NCBI RefSeq assembly: GCF_003574625.1 | Contig: NZ_QNUJ01000010.1 | Span: forward strand, 124,001 to 188,000 | DNA length: 64,000 bases | DNA from: Shinella zoogloeoides | GTDB taxonomy: Bacteria > Pseudomonadota > Alphaproteobacteria > Rhizobiales > Rhizobiaceae | Reading direction: 5' to 3' | In this document: in pieces, positions 42,260 to 50,766 of the stretch | How positions within the stretch are numbered: the stretch's first letter is position 1 | Layout of the letters: every line of letters begins with the position of its first letter | Notes under the pieces: generated by a model | What the model saw: the letters and a program-made list of their open reading frames with translations, nothing else | Databases searched by the model: none | What the model was told of the DNA's origin: nothing | Position numbers and translations under genes: made by a program

Positions 42260-42707
42260 CATCATTTCCGTGGGCCGGCCTTTGCCGCGCATCATGAAAG
42301 CCGAGGCGCTTGATGGCCGGCGCGTGCGCGTTGTCTGGCGTGACGGGGCGAGCAAGGTGGTCGATCTCGGCCCGATGCTGGAAAGCCGGCGCATCTTCAT
42401 CCCGCTTCGGCAGGACGATGCGCTCTTCCGCGTGCTCGCCGTCAGCGAGGAGGGGGATGCGTTGGTCTGGCCGGGGGACGACCTCGAATGCTCGGCGGTC
42501 TGGATCGAGGCGCTGCCATCCGACGATTTCGAGAATGCGGATTTCAGGGCGGCAATGGACCAGCTCGGCATGTCGCTGGATGGCATGGCGGCCGCGCTCG
42601 AAGTCTCGCGCCGCCTCGTTGCCTCCTACCGCAAGGACAAGCCGATCCCGCGGCATATCGGTCTTGCGACCCGCTACCTTGTCGAGCACGCGCGGCGCAG
42701 GGCTTAA
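42249..42707 (+). CDS. DUF2442 domain protein with C-terminal HTH
   Basis: This 152-residue protein has a DUF2442 domain (about residues 14-92: ...RVRVVWRDGASKVVDLGPML...FRVLAVSEEGDALVWPGDDLECSAVWIEAL) fused to a C-terminal XRE-like helix-turn-helix (about 100-150: LGMSLDGMAAALEVSRRLVASYRKDKPIP). The HTH makes it the likely DNA-binding partner that recognises the 18-bp inverted repeat upstream. The ATG at 42249 lies inside the DUF4160 gene. Its 3' end overlaps that of the convergent RNase D gene by four bases (TTAA). Confidence 0.78.
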   Translation: MNDDIISVGRPLPRIMKAEALDGRRVRVVWRDGASKVVDLGPMLESRRIFIPLRQDDALFRVLAVSEEGDALVWPGDDLECSAVWIEALPSDDFENADFRAAMDQLGMSLDGMAAALEVSRRLVASYRKDKPIPRHIGLATRYLVEHARRRA

Positions 42708-43855
42708 AGCTCCACCGCCTCGATCTTCCGGTCGACGAAGCGGAGCGCCACCTTGCCGCCGATGAGGTTGAGGGCGGTCTCGCCGAAGAGGTCGCGGCGC
42801 CAGCCGTGGAGGGCGGCGACGTCGGCGGCTTCGCCATCGACGGCGATCTTTTCGAGGTCGTCGGAATTGGCGATGATCTTGGCGGCGACGCCCTGCTTTT
42901 CCGCGACGATCTTGAGGAGCACCTTCAGCATCTCGCTGGCGGCGGCCGCGCCCTCCGGCACGTGGTTCTGGCGCGGCAGGCGCGGCAGGTCGGCCTTGGG
43001 GATGGCGAGCGCCTCGCCGATGGCCTCGAGCAGGGCGGCGCCCGATTGCGAGCGCTCCCAGCCCTTGGGAATGGTGCGAAGACGCGCCAGCGCCTCGGCG
43101 TCGGCGGGCTGCTGCTGGGCGATTTCGTAGATCGTGTCGTCCTTGAGGATGCGCGAGCGCGGCACGTTGCGCGCGCGCGCCTCGCGTTCGCGCCAGGCGG
43201 CGACCTTCTGCAGGACGGCCAGCTCCATCGGCTTCTTGACGCGCATCTTGAGGCGCCGCCAGGCGTCGTCCGGATGCAGGTCGTAGGTATCACGCGATTC
43301 CAGCACCGCCATTTCCTCGGTCAGCCACAGCGAGCGGCCGGCGCTTTCCAGCTTCTCCTTGAGCGCCAGATAGACGTCGCGCAGGTGCGTCACGTCGGCG
43401 AGCGCATATTCGAGCTGCTTGTCGGTGAGCGGCCGGCGGCTCCAGTCGGTGAAGCGCGAGGACTTGTCGATATGCACGCCCTTGATCTTCTGCACGAGCT
43501 GGTCGTAGGAAACGCTGTCGCCGAAGCCGCAGACCATGGCGGCGACCTGCGTGTCGAAGATCGGATGCGGGATCAGCCCGCCGCGGTTGAAGATGATCTC
43601 GATGTCCTGCCGCGCGGCGTGGAAGACCTTCAGCACGGCGGGATTGGCCATCAACTCGAAGAACGGCTGGAGGTCGAGGCCCTTGGCGAGCGGATCGACG
43701 ATCACCTCGATCTCGGGCCCGGCGAGCTGGATCAGGCAGAGCTCCGGCCAGAACGTCGTCTCCCGCAGGAACTCCGTGTCGATCGTCAGATACTCGGAAC
43801 GGGCGAGCGTCTCACAGGCGTCGCGAAGGGCTGCGGTTGTCTCGATGATCTGCAT
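42704..43855 (-). CDS. rnd: Ribonuclease D
   Basis: This 383-residue 3'-5' exoribonuclease acts in tRNA 3'-end maturation and stable-RNA turnover. The DEDD-type catalytic residues are visible in LTIDTEFLRE (D and E), VFHAARQDIEI (D) and LEYALADVTHLRDVY (D). HRDC-type regions follow around residues 210-290. The ATG at 43855 gives the standard N-terminus. It is transcribed convergently with the DUF2442 gene. Confidence 0.93.
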   Translation of the reverse strand: MQIIETTAALRDACETLARSEYLTIDTEFLRETTFWPELCLIQLAGPEIEVIVDPLAKGLDLQPFFELMANPAVLKVFHAARQDIEIIFNRGGLIPHPIFDTQVAAMVCGFGDSVSYDQLVQKIKGVHIDKSSRFTDWSRRPLTDKQLEYALADVTHLRDVYLALKEKLESAGRSLWLTEEMAVLESRDTYDLHPDDAWRRLKMRVKKPMELAVLQKVAAWREREARARNVPRSRILKDDTIYEIAQQQPADAEALARLRTIPKGWERSQSGAALLEAIGEALAIPKADLPRLPRQNHVPEGAAAASEMLKVLLKIVAEKQGVAAKIIANSDDLEKIAVDGEAADVAALHGWRRDLFGETALNLIGGKVALRFVDRKIEAVEL

Positions 43856-43970
43856 AGGCGGCTCTGGCGGGCTTTTCTTGAAATTTTTGATCGGGCAGCT
43901 TTAGACGTTCCACCCTTTTGCCACAATCAAAAACTTGCGCCGGAGGCGGCGCGGCAAGAGCGGTTACACG

Positions 43971-44006
43971 CGAAAGGCCCGGATGCAGGCACATCCGGGC
44001 CCTTTC
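43971..44006. terminator. Bidirectional hairpin terminator
   Basis: GGCCCGGATG (43976-43985) pairs with CATCCGGGCC (43992-44001), and the outer bases GAAAG/CTTTC extend the stem. On the minus strand it follows the 58-residue gene by 20 bp and ends with UUUC. Confidence 0.7.
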
Positions 44007-44026
44007 GAAGGTCAGCATACGCGGGA

Positions 44027-44203
44027 CTACTTGCAGACCTTGAACTTCCTGATGATGACGTTGCCGTAGTCGTCGTAGGACTTCACCTTCTTGATGAAGC
44101 AATGCGGCTTGTGGCCGTAGCCGTAGTAGCCGGCCTGCGAGGGAGCGGCGAACGAGATGGCGGCGACGGCCGCGATGGCGGCCGAAACGATGATCTTGCG
44201 CAT
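44027..44203 (-). CDS. Small secreted protein, 58 residues
   Basis: Translation of the minus strand gives MRKIIVSAAIAAVAAISFAA, then PSQAGYYGYGHKPHC and a basic C-terminal half ending FKVCK. The first 24 residues are a clear signal peptide (cut after PSQA). The mature 34 residues hold two cysteines and many Tyr, Gly and Lys. GGGAGAG lies four bases before the ATG, and a hairpin terminator follows the stop. Small secreted proteins of this YGYG type are common in rhizobia and have no known function. Confidence 0.72.
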   Translation of the reverse strand: MRKIIVSAAIAAVAAISFAAPSQAGYYGYGHKPHCFIKKVKSYDDYGNVIIRKFKVCK

Positions 44204-44294
44204 GGGTCTCTCCCGATCGGTTCGGACGAGCCTCTCTCATCCGGTGATCCGAATGTCCCATGCCGCCTCGCCGCCCGCTGTTTCCCCGGAAACA

Positions 44295-44325
44295 GAAAGG
44301 CCGCCCGCGGGGCGGACGGCCTTTC
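44295..44325 (-). terminator. Terminator after ohr
   Basis: GAAAGGCCG (44295-44303) pairs with CGGCCTTTC (44316-44324), with further pairing inside (CCGCCC/GGGCGG). On the minus strand the stem ends in CCUUUCUG. It lies 23 bp after the ohr stop. Confidence 0.65.
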
Positions 44326-44347
44326 GTTCGGTCGGGGCAGGGAAGCG

Positions 44348-44770
44348 TCAGGCGACCGTGGTCTTGACGTCGAGATTGCCGCGGGTGGCGTGGCTGTAGG
44401 GGCAGACGACGTGGGCTTTCTTGACGAGGTCTTCCAGCACAGCCTTGTCGACGCCGGGGGCGGAGACTTCGAGCGCCGCCTCGATGCCGAAGCCGCCGCC
44501 GTCCTCGCGCGGGCCGATGCCGACCGTCGCGGTGACTTTCGCGTCATCCGGGATCTTCACCTTTTCCTTGCCGGCGACGAATTTCAGCGCGCCGAGGAAG
44601 CAGGCGGAATAGCCGACCGCGAAGAGCTTTTCCGGGTTCGCGCCGGACGCGCCGTCGCCGCCGAGTTCCTTCGGCACGGTCAGCGTCACGTCGACGGTGC
44701 CGTCTTCCGTTGCGCCATGGCCGGCGCGGCCGCCCGTTGCGGAAGCCTTGGTCCTGTAGAGAATGGGCAT
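44348..44770 (-). CDS. ohr: Organic hydroperoxide resistance protein
   Basis: This 140-residue cytosolic thiol peroxidase of the Ohr/OsmC family reduces organic hydroperoxides with lipoylated-protein or dithiol electrons. The two redox cysteines are C57 (VGYSACFLGAL) and C123 (AHVVCPYSHATRGN), with the Ohr-type tail NLDVKTTV. The start at 44770 has GGAGACAACC directly upstream. It is divergent from ohrR, with palindromic sites between the two. Confidence 0.95.
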   Translation of the reverse strand: MPILYRTKASATGGRAGHGATEDGTVDVTLTVPKELGGDGASGANPEKLFAVGYSACFLGALKFVAGKEKVKIPDDAKVTATVGIGPREDGGGFGIEAALEVSAPGVDKAVLEDLVKKAHVVCPYSHATRGNLDVKTTVA

Positions 44771-44824
44771 GGTTGTCTCCTTCCTGTCGTCGTTGATGAT
44801 GGCTATTTGATAGCGCAAAACTAG

Positions 44825-44857
44825 ATTGCGCGCAATATGATTTTGCAAATTGCAATT
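44825..44857. promoter_or_regulatory. OhrR operator region
   Basis: Two dyads lie side by side between the divergent ohr and ohrR genes: ATTGCGCGCAAT (44825-44836) and TTGCAAATTGCAA (44843-44855). TTGCAA/ATTGCAA-type palindromes are the usual OhrR boxes. Two adjacent sites fit cooperative repression of both genes. Confidence 0.7.
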
Positions 44858-44883
44858 TCGGTCGTTTATGCGAGAATGGCAGC

Positions 44884-45375
44884 ATGAGCGACAAACGTGA
44901 CGAAGCTGAGACGAACGACATTGCGCCGGGCATGCTGGCCCTCGACCAGCAGCTCTGTTTCGCCGTCTATTCCGCGGCCCATGCGCTCAACCGCACCTAC
45001 AAGCCGCTGCTCGATCCCTATGGCCTCACCTATCCGCAATATATCGCGCTGATGACGCTGTGGGAGGAGGATGGCCGCACGGTCAAGGCGCTCGGCGAGA
45101 CGCTGGGGCTCGATTCCGGCACGCTCTCGCCGCTGCTCAAGCGCCTGGAGGCGGCGGGCTACATCCACCGCGCCCGCGACAAGGCCGACGAGCGCCAGGT
45201 CCTCGTCACCCTCACCGACAAGGGCCGCGCCATGCAAAGCGAGGCTGTCGCCATCCGCATGGCGATCGGCAAGGCGACGGGCTGTTCCATCGAGGCGCTG
45301 CAATCGCTCACGGTCGAGCTGCAGGCGCTGGCCGGGCGGCTCGAGGGCGCGGACAGGCGCGACGACGCGGCATAG
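44884..45375 (+). CDS. ohrR: OhrR, MarR-family organic peroxide sensor
   Basis: This 163-residue repressor is inactivated when its reactive cysteine is oxidised by organic peroxide. That cysteine is C25 in LDQQLCFAVYSAAHALNRTYKPLL. The winged helix lies at about residues 65-115 (VKALGETLGLDSGTLSPLLKRLEAAGYIHRARDKADERQ). Its divergent partner ohr is the obvious target, with OhrR boxes between. One further cysteine (GCSIEAL) near the C-terminus may make the second half of a disulfide. Confidence 0.93.
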   Translation: MSDKRDEAETNDIAPGMLALDQQLCFAVYSAAHALNRTYKPLLDPYGLTYPQYIALMTLWEEDGRTVKALGETLGLDSGTLSPLLKRLEAAGYIHRARDKADERQVLVTLTDKGRAMQSEAVAIRMAIGKATGCSIEALQSLTVELQALAGRLEGADRRDDAA

Positions 45376-45453
45376 GGGTAGTTTTCGCCTCTTCACCCTG
45401 CAAGGCCTTCGGGTTAAGGTCCGCGCGGCGTCGCAAGCGCCAAGGGGGCAGGG

Positions 45454-47373
45454 GTGAACGGGCAGGGGTCCTGGCAGAAGGCGAACGTCGCGGCGGGCCT
45501 TTGGTGCGTCGCGGTCGGTGTCGTCATGTTGACGCTGTGGCTCGCCGAGCCGGCGGCGCTCGCCGCGCGCCATCCCGCTCTTTTCGGCATGAAGTTCAAT
45601 GCGGCGCTCGCCTTCACCGCCATGGGGTCCGCCGTGCTTCTGGCCGGCCGCGGTTTCCGGCGTCTTCCGGCCGCGCTCTTCCTCATGGTCTTCATCTATG
45701 GCGCGCTGGCGCTCGCCCAGCATCTCTTCGGCATCGATGCGGGCATCGACACGCTGCTCGACCGGCCCTTCGTCGATATCGGCACCAGCCGGCCCGGCCG
45801 CATCGCGCCCAATACCGCGCTGTGCTTCATGCTGGCAGGCCTTGCCTTCCTGCAACGCGCGCTGCAGGGCAGGAGCGGGATGCTGCAGGTGGCGCTCGGC
45901 ATGGCCTGCGTCATCATCGCGGCGGCCGCGCTGATCGGCTATGCCATCGCGCTCGATTTCGCCCATGACTGGGTGCGCTATACGCGCATGTCCTTCCAGA
46001 GCGCGAGCTGCTTCGTCGCGCTCGGCCTCGTGCTGGTCTTCGTGGGCACGCAGACGACCGGCTACCACCGGATCGCGCTGGCCGGGGCGCTCGGCCTCGT
46101 CACCTATCTCCTGCTGCTCGCCATGACCTATTACGAGCTGGCGCGCTACGAGAAGGCCTTCGGCATCACCTTCTCCAGCAGCGACAGCACCGCCCGCTCG
46201 ACGCTGTCCTCGCTCGTGCTGATTTCCGGCGCGCTCTACAGCGCGCTGATCGCCCATCTCTACATCTCCTCGCGCCGGGCGCGCCGCATGGCCGGCGAGC
46301 TTGCCGAAAGCCGCGCCCGCCTTGCCGCCATCATCGACAATGCGGTGGACGGCATCGTCACCATCGACGAGCGCGGCATCGTCCTTTCCGTCAACGCCGC
46401 CTGCACGCGCATCTTCGGCTATGCGCCGGAGGAGATGGTCGGGCGGAACGTGAAGATGCTGATGCCCGAGCCCTATCACGGCGAGCACGACGGCTATCTT
46501 TCCGGCTACCGCCGCACCGGCGAGGCGAAGATCATCGGCATCGGCCGCGAGGTGGAGGGCCGGCGCCGCGACGGCACGGTCTTCCCGCTCGACCTTGCCG
46601 TCGCTCGGGTGGAGCTGAACGGCGCGACCATCTACAGCGGCATCGTGCGCGACATTTCCGAGCGCAAGGCGAACGAGCAGGCGCTGATCGAGGCGAATGC
46701 CGAGCTGGAGGAATTCGCCTACCGCACCTCGCACGACCTGCGCTCGCCGATCGCCTCCTCGCTCGGCCTGCTCGGCATTTCGCGCGAGATGATGGCGGAG
46801 GGCGACATGGCCGGGCTCGGCGAGATGCTCCAGCGCATGGAAGGCAATTTCCGCCGCCTCGACCACCTGATCCAGAACATCATCACCGTCACGCGCACCC
46901 GCCTTTTGGAAGAGGAGGACCGGCCGGTGGGCCTGCGCGCGCTCGTTAGCGAGGCGGTCGATGCCCTGTCGCATCTCGACGACGTCCGGCGCATCCGCAT
47001 CGAAAATCATGTGCCGCCAGAATTGACAATCGTCAGCAAGCCGTCGAAATTCCAGGTCGTCGTCGGCAACATGCTGTCCAACGCGGTCAAGTACCACGAC
47101 CCGAAGGAAGCCGAGCCGGCGATCGATATCCGCGCCTTCCGCTATGCCGGTAAGCTGCGGCTGTCGGTGGAGGACAACGGCCTGGGCGTTCCGCCCGCCA
47201 GCCGCCATTTGTTGTTCCAGATGTTCAAACGGCTGCACCCGAACCGTTCCTTCGGCAGCGGGCTCGGCCTCTATATTTTGAAGAAGACCGCGGAATCCCT
47301 CGGCGGAACCGCACTTTACGAAGCAAGGGATAAGGGCAGCCGCTTCATCGTGGAACTGCCCGATGGGGAATAG
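45454..47373 (+). CDS. Membrane haem-PAS (FixL-like) sensor histidine kinase
   Basis: This 639-residue kinase starts at a GTG. About eight membrane helices occupy residues 12-272 with no named family. A PAS domain follows (about 283-405) that is strikingly FixL-like: VGRNVKMLMPEPYHGEHDGYLSGYRRTGEAKIIGIGREV. H345 matches the FixL proximal haem ligand (His200 in B. japonicum numbering) and R365 matches Arg220; the Arg206 position is G351. HisKA (phospho-acceptor H427 in RTSHDLRSPIASS) and an ATPase domain with GSGLGLYILKKTAESLGG complete it. It probably binds haem and responds to O2 or NO. It overlaps or abuts a CheY-like response regulator. Confidence 0.85.
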   Translation: MNGQGSWQKANVAAGLWCVAVGVVMLTLWLAEPAALAARHPALFGMKFNAALAFTAMGSAVLLAGRGFRRLPAALFLMVFIYGALALAQHLFGIDAGIDTLLDRPFVDIGTSRPGRIAPNTALCFMLAGLAFLQRALQGRSGMLQVALGMACVIIAAAALIGYAIALDFAHDWVRYTRMSFQSASCFVALGLVLVFVGTQTTGYHRIALAGALGLVTYLLLLAMTYYELARYEKAFGITFSSSDSTARSTLSSLVLISGALYSALIAHLYISSRRARRMAGELAESRARLAAIIDNAVDGIVTIDERGIVLSVNAACTRIFGYAPEEMVGRNVKMLMPEPYHGEHDGYLSGYRRTGEAKIIGIGREVEGRRRDGTVFPLDLAVARVELNGATIYSGIVRDISERKANEQALIEANAELEEFAYRTSHDLRSPIASSLGLLGISREMMAEGDMAGLGEMLQRMEGNFRRLDHLIQNIITVTRTRLLEEEDRPVGLRALVSEAVDALSHLDDVRRIRIENHVPPELTIVSKPSKFQVVVGNMLSNAVKYHDPKEAEPAIDIRAFRYAGKLRLSVEDNGLGVPPASRHLLFQMFKRLHPNRSFGSGLGLYILKKTAESLGGTALYEARDKGSRFIVELPDGE

Positions 47374-47374
47374 A

Positions 47375-47752
47375 ATGAAGATCACCTCCATTCTCGTCGT
47401 CGACGATGACGAGAACGACCAGTTCATCTGCGAATACACGATCCGCAAGTTCGATCCGTCGATCCGCGTCACCAAGGCCTTCGACGGCACGGAGGCGCTG
47501 GACGCGCTGCGCGTCGAAACGCCCGACGCCATCATCCTCGACATCAACATGCCGGTCATGAACGGCTTCGAGTTCCTCGACCGCTATGCCGAGGAGTTCG
47601 AGGTCCACGCCCCCGTCGTCGCCATGCTCACCAGCTCCCATCTCGGCAAGGACCGCGAGCGCGCCCTGCAATACAGCTTCGTGAAGAGCTATTTCGAAAA
47701 GCCCCTGGCGGCCGACCATCTGCGGGTCATGACGGATTTGCTGGAGGGGTGA
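47375..47752 (+). CDS. Single-domain response regulator
   Basis: This 125-residue CheY-like receiver has no output domain. Acidic residues are in LVVDDDENDQ, the phospho-acceptor aspartate in AIILDINMPVMNGFEF (about residue 54), the conserved Thr/Ser in AMLTSSHL and the lysine in SYFEKPL. The ATG at 47375 has GGGG six bases upstream; an ATG at 47363 would overlap the kinase by 11 bases. As the partner of the haem-PAS kinase it must act through protein contacts or a phosphorelay. Confidence 0.85.
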   Translation: MKITSILVVDDDENDQFICEYTIRKFDPSIRVTKAFDGTEALDALRVETPDAIILDINMPVMNGFEFLDRYAEEFEVHAPVVAMLTSSHLGKDRERALQYSFVKSYFEKPLAADHLRVMTDLLEG

Positions 47753-47780
47753 GGGAAGGAGGGCGGATCTGCGGATGCCA

Positions 47781-47932
47781 CCCCCCTCTGCCCTGCCGGG
47801 CATCTCCCCCACAAGGGGGAGATTGGATGGAGCGCCGTCTCGCCCATCTCCAGCGTTGCTGATTGAGCAAGGTTTTCGCGTCTTGCCGATCTCCCCCCTT
47901 GTGGGGGAGATGCCCGGCAGGGCAGAGGGGGG
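47781..47932. repeat. Type A palindromic element, 152 bp
   Basis: Left and right arms of 43-44 bp (47781-47823 and 47889-47932) are perfect inverted repeats except for one inserted C. The outer ends are CCCCCCTCTGCCCTGCCGGG and its complement. The 65-bp centre begins TGGATGGAGCG. A second full copy is at 62988-63140 and a single arm at 56866-56906. It has no coding capacity and looks like a rhizobial intergenic mosaic element (MITE-like). Confidence 0.8.
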
Positions 47933-48020
47933 TATGGCATCCGCCGCCGTTGCATACGATTTCCGCATCCCCCGCCGCTTTCCCTCTCCCTTTCCGCAAA
48001 ACCTTCGCCATAGTGGCCGC

Positions 48021-49262
48021 ATGTCCACGATTCGCCCGCTGATTCCCCTTCTCGTGACCGCAGGCATCCTGATCGGGGGCAACGGGCTGCAGGGCACGTT
48101 CATCGCGCTGCGGGCCTCCGACGAGGGCTTTTCCACCTCCGTCATCGGCTTCGTCGGCGCGGGCTATTCCATCGGCTTCGCCATCGGCTGCATCTATGTG
48201 ACGCGCGTGCTGCGCGCCATCGGCCATATCCGCACCTTCTCGGCCATGGCGGCCATCGCCTCGGCCTCGGCCATCGCCATGGTGCTGGTCATCGATCCGG
48301 TCTTCTGGTTCCTGATGCGCCTCGTCGCCGGCGTCTGCTTCGCCAGCCTCTTCGCCACGGTCGAAAGCTGGCTGAACGCCGCCGTCACCAATGCCAACCG
48401 GGCGCGCACGCTCTCCGTCTACCGCCTCGTCGACCTCGGCTCGGTCACGGCGGCGCAATATGTCATTCCCGGCGTCGGCGTCGGCGGCTTCGAGATTTTC
48501 GCCATCATCGCCATGGCGCTGTCGCTCTCGCTGGTGCCGATTTCGCTTGCCGACCGCTCCAGCCCCACCGTGCCGGAGGCGATCCGCTTCGATGTGAAGA
48601 AGCTCTGGAACATCTCGCCGCTCGCCACCGTCGGCTGCATCGTCGTCGGCCTCACCAATGCGGCCTTCCGCAATCTCGGGCCGATCTACGCCCACGATAT
48701 CGGCCTGTCGGTAACGGCGATCGCCAGCTTCATGAGCGCCGGCATCGTCGGCGGCGTGGTGCTGCAATATCCGCTCGGCATCTATTCCGACCGGCTCGAC
48801 CGGCGCCTCGTCATCCTCTTCGCCACGCTCGGCTCGACATTCGCCGCGCTGTACCTCGCCCTCTTCGCCGGCGGCGACGAATGGAAGAACCTCGTCGGCA
48901 TCTTCGTCTTCGGGGCCTTCGCCATGCCGCTCTATTCGCTCTGCTCGGCGCATGCCAACGACCATGCGGGCGAGGGCGAGCATGCGCTGGTCTCGGCCGG
49001 CATGCTGTTCTTCTGGTCCTGCGGGGCGATCATCGGGCCGCTTTTCGCCTCCGTCCTCCTGCAGTTCCTCGGGCCGCAGGCGCTCTTCCTCTATACCGCC
49101 GTCGTGCTCGTCGCCTTCATGGCCTATACGGCGCTGCGCATGACCGCGCGTCCCGCCGTGCCGGCCGGGGAGCGGCGCAGCCGCTTCCGCACCCTGCTGC
49201 GCACCTCCTTCTTCTTCAACAAGCTCGCCGCGCCCGAGAAGGACCGCAACGGTAGGCCCTAG
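48021..49262 (+). CDS. MFS transporter (YcaD-like)
   Basis: This 413-residue inner-membrane protein has twelve predicted helices. It shows the pattern of the YcaD/UMF2-type MFS group: GFVGAGYSIGFAIGCIYVTRVLRAIGHIRTF in the first half, ESWLNAAVTNANRARTLSVYRLVDLGS, and YPLGIYSDRLDRRLV in the second. These resemble MFS family signatures, with D-R in the loops. The start at 48021 follows the type A repeat. The substrate is unknown. Confidence 0.8.
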   Translation: MSTIRPLIPLLVTAGILIGGNGLQGTFIALRASDEGFSTSVIGFVGAGYSIGFAIGCIYVTRVLRAIGHIRTFSAMAAIASASAIAMVLVIDPVFWFLMRLVAGVCFASLFATVESWLNAAVTNANRARTLSVYRLVDLGSVTAAQYVIPGVGVGGFEIFAIIAMALSLSLVPISLADRSSPTVPEAIRFDVKKLWNISPLATVGCIVVGLTNAAFRNLGPIYAHDIGLSVTAIASFMSAGIVGGVVLQYPLGIYSDRLDRRLVILFATLGSTFAALYLALFAGGDEWKNLVGIFVFGAFAMPLYSLCSAHANDHAGEGEHALVSAGMLFFWSCGAIIGPLFASVLLQFLGPQALFLYTAVVLVAFMAYTALRMTARPAVPAGERRSRFRTLLRTSFFFNKLAAPEKDRNGRP

Positions 49263-49359
49263 ACCCCAACAACGGCCTGCGGCAATCTGGTCGCGGCATG
49301 CTTATTGATGAGCGCCGTCCTCAGGTTTAGAAACGGGTCACATACCCGGAGGGACCGCC

Positions 49360-50745
49360 ATGCTGACACGTCGCACGCTGTTGAAGAGCACTCTTGCCGC
49401 CGGGGCCTATGCCGGCGGGCTCGGCCTTGCCGGGTATTTCGGCGGCATTGCCAGCGCGAAGGCCGCCATGCCGCTCGTCGCCCGCCGCACCGAGGCGCTG
49501 ATCACCGACAAGGGCCCGACGAAGGGCGCCATGACCTATGGCGAGGCGGAGATCCCGCCGGTGCTGCGCCTGCGCCGCGGCGAACGCTTCAACCTGCGCC
49601 TCGACAACCAGTTGGACGAGCCGACGACGATCCACTGGCACGGCCTTCGCATCGACAACCGCATGGACGGCGTGCCCTTCCTCACGCAGCCCTATGTCTA
49701 TGGCGGCGACGGCTTCGACTATGCCTTCACCCCGCCCGATGCCGGCACCTTCTGGTATCACCCCCATTGCAACACGCTGGAGCAGATGGGTCGCGGCCTT
49801 GCCGGCCTCGTCGTCGTGGAGGATCCGGCCGATCCGGTCTTCGACGCCGAGATCGTGCTGAACCTTCGCGACTGGCGGCTCGGCGGCGACGGGCAGTTCA
49901 TCGCCCAGTTCCGCCCGCGCGATGCCGCCCGCGCCGGCACCTTCGGCACCGTTCGCACCGCCAACTGGCGCCGGGAGCCGCAATATGACGCGCCGGCCGG
50001 CGGCCTCGTGCGCCTGCGTCTTGCCGCCACCGACGTCACCCGCATCCTCGCCCTCGTCGTCGAGGGGGCGGAGGCGCAGGTCATCGCCGCCGACGGCAAT
50101 CCCGTGGCCGAGCGCTTCGCGCTGGACCATCTCCTGGTCGGCCCCGGCCAGCGTCTCGATCTCGTGCTGCGCATGCCGGACGGCGAAGGCGCGGTCGCGA
50201 CCCTCAAGGACCTGCGCGGCACCAAGCCGGCCACGCTCGCCACCTTCCGCGCCACCGGCGCCTCGCTGAAGCGGGACATCAGGGACCTGCCGGCGCTGGC
50301 CGCCAATCCCATGGCCGAGCCCGATCTGTCCGCCGCCACGCAGCTTCCCTTCATCCTCAGCGCCTCGGCGGAGGAACGGCCGAAGGACGGCATCTGCGGC
50401 TCGCTCGGCTATAATTTCTGGGCCATCAACAAGGTGCCGTGGGCGGACGACACGGGCGACCCGACCGCTCCGCTCGCCGAGATGAAGACCGGCCGCACCT
50501 ATGTCTTCAACGTCGAGAACCCGACGCCGCAGGTCCACCCGCTGCACCTGCACGGTCTTGCCTTCCGGCCGATGAACTCCAACAAGCAGGCCGTCCGCCC
50601 GCATTTCACCGATACCTATCTCATCCTGCCGGACGAGAAGGTGCAACTCGCCCTCGTCGCCGACAATCCCGGCGACTGGGTGTTCCATTGCCACATCATC
50701 GAGCACCAGAAGACCGGCATGACGAGCTACGTCCGGGTGGCGTGA
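49360..50745 (+). CDS. Multicopper oxidase, Tat-exported
   Basis: This 461-residue periplasmic laccase-like enzyme has an N-terminal twin-arginine signal (LTRRTLLKSTLAAGAYAGGLGLAG). All four copper-binding clusters are visible: TIHWHGLRI (about 88-96), TFWYHPHCN, VHPLHLHGLAF, and WVFHCHIIEHQKTGM, which joins type 1 and type 3 sites. At 461 residues it is a compact three-domain oxidase. Family members oxidise Cu(I), Mn(II), phenols or siderophores; no methionine-rich segment marks it as a CueO. It starts at an ATG with GGAGGGACCGCC upstream. Confidence 0.88.
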   Translation: MLTRRTLLKSTLAAGAYAGGLGLAGYFGGIASAKAAMPLVARRTEALITDKGPTKGAMTYGEAEIPPVLRLRRGERFNLRLDNQLDEPTTIHWHGLRIDNRMDGVPFLTQPYVYGGDGFDYAFTPPDAGTFWYHPHCNTLEQMGRGLAGLVVVEDPADPVFDAEIVLNLRDWRLGGDGQFIAQFRPRDAARAGTFGTVRTANWRREPQYDAPAGGLVRLRLAATDVTRILALVVEGAEAQVIAADGNPVAERFALDHLLVGPGQRLDLVLRMPDGEGAVATLKDLRGTKPATLATFRATGASLKRDIRDLPALAANPMAEPDLSAATQLPFILSASAEERPKDGICGSLGYNFWAINKVPWADDTGDPTAPLAEMKTGRTYVFNVENPTPQVHPLHLHGLAFRPMNSNKQAVRPHFTDTYLILPDEKVQLALVADNPGDWVFHCHIIEHQKTGMTSYVRVA

Positions 50746-50766
50746 GGCCAGATCGCATCTTGTCAC

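Noticed and set aside
47775-48020. N-terminal extension of the MFS gene to 47775
   Set aside because: The extension is translated from the type A palindromic repeat; membrane homology begins at the ATG at 48021.
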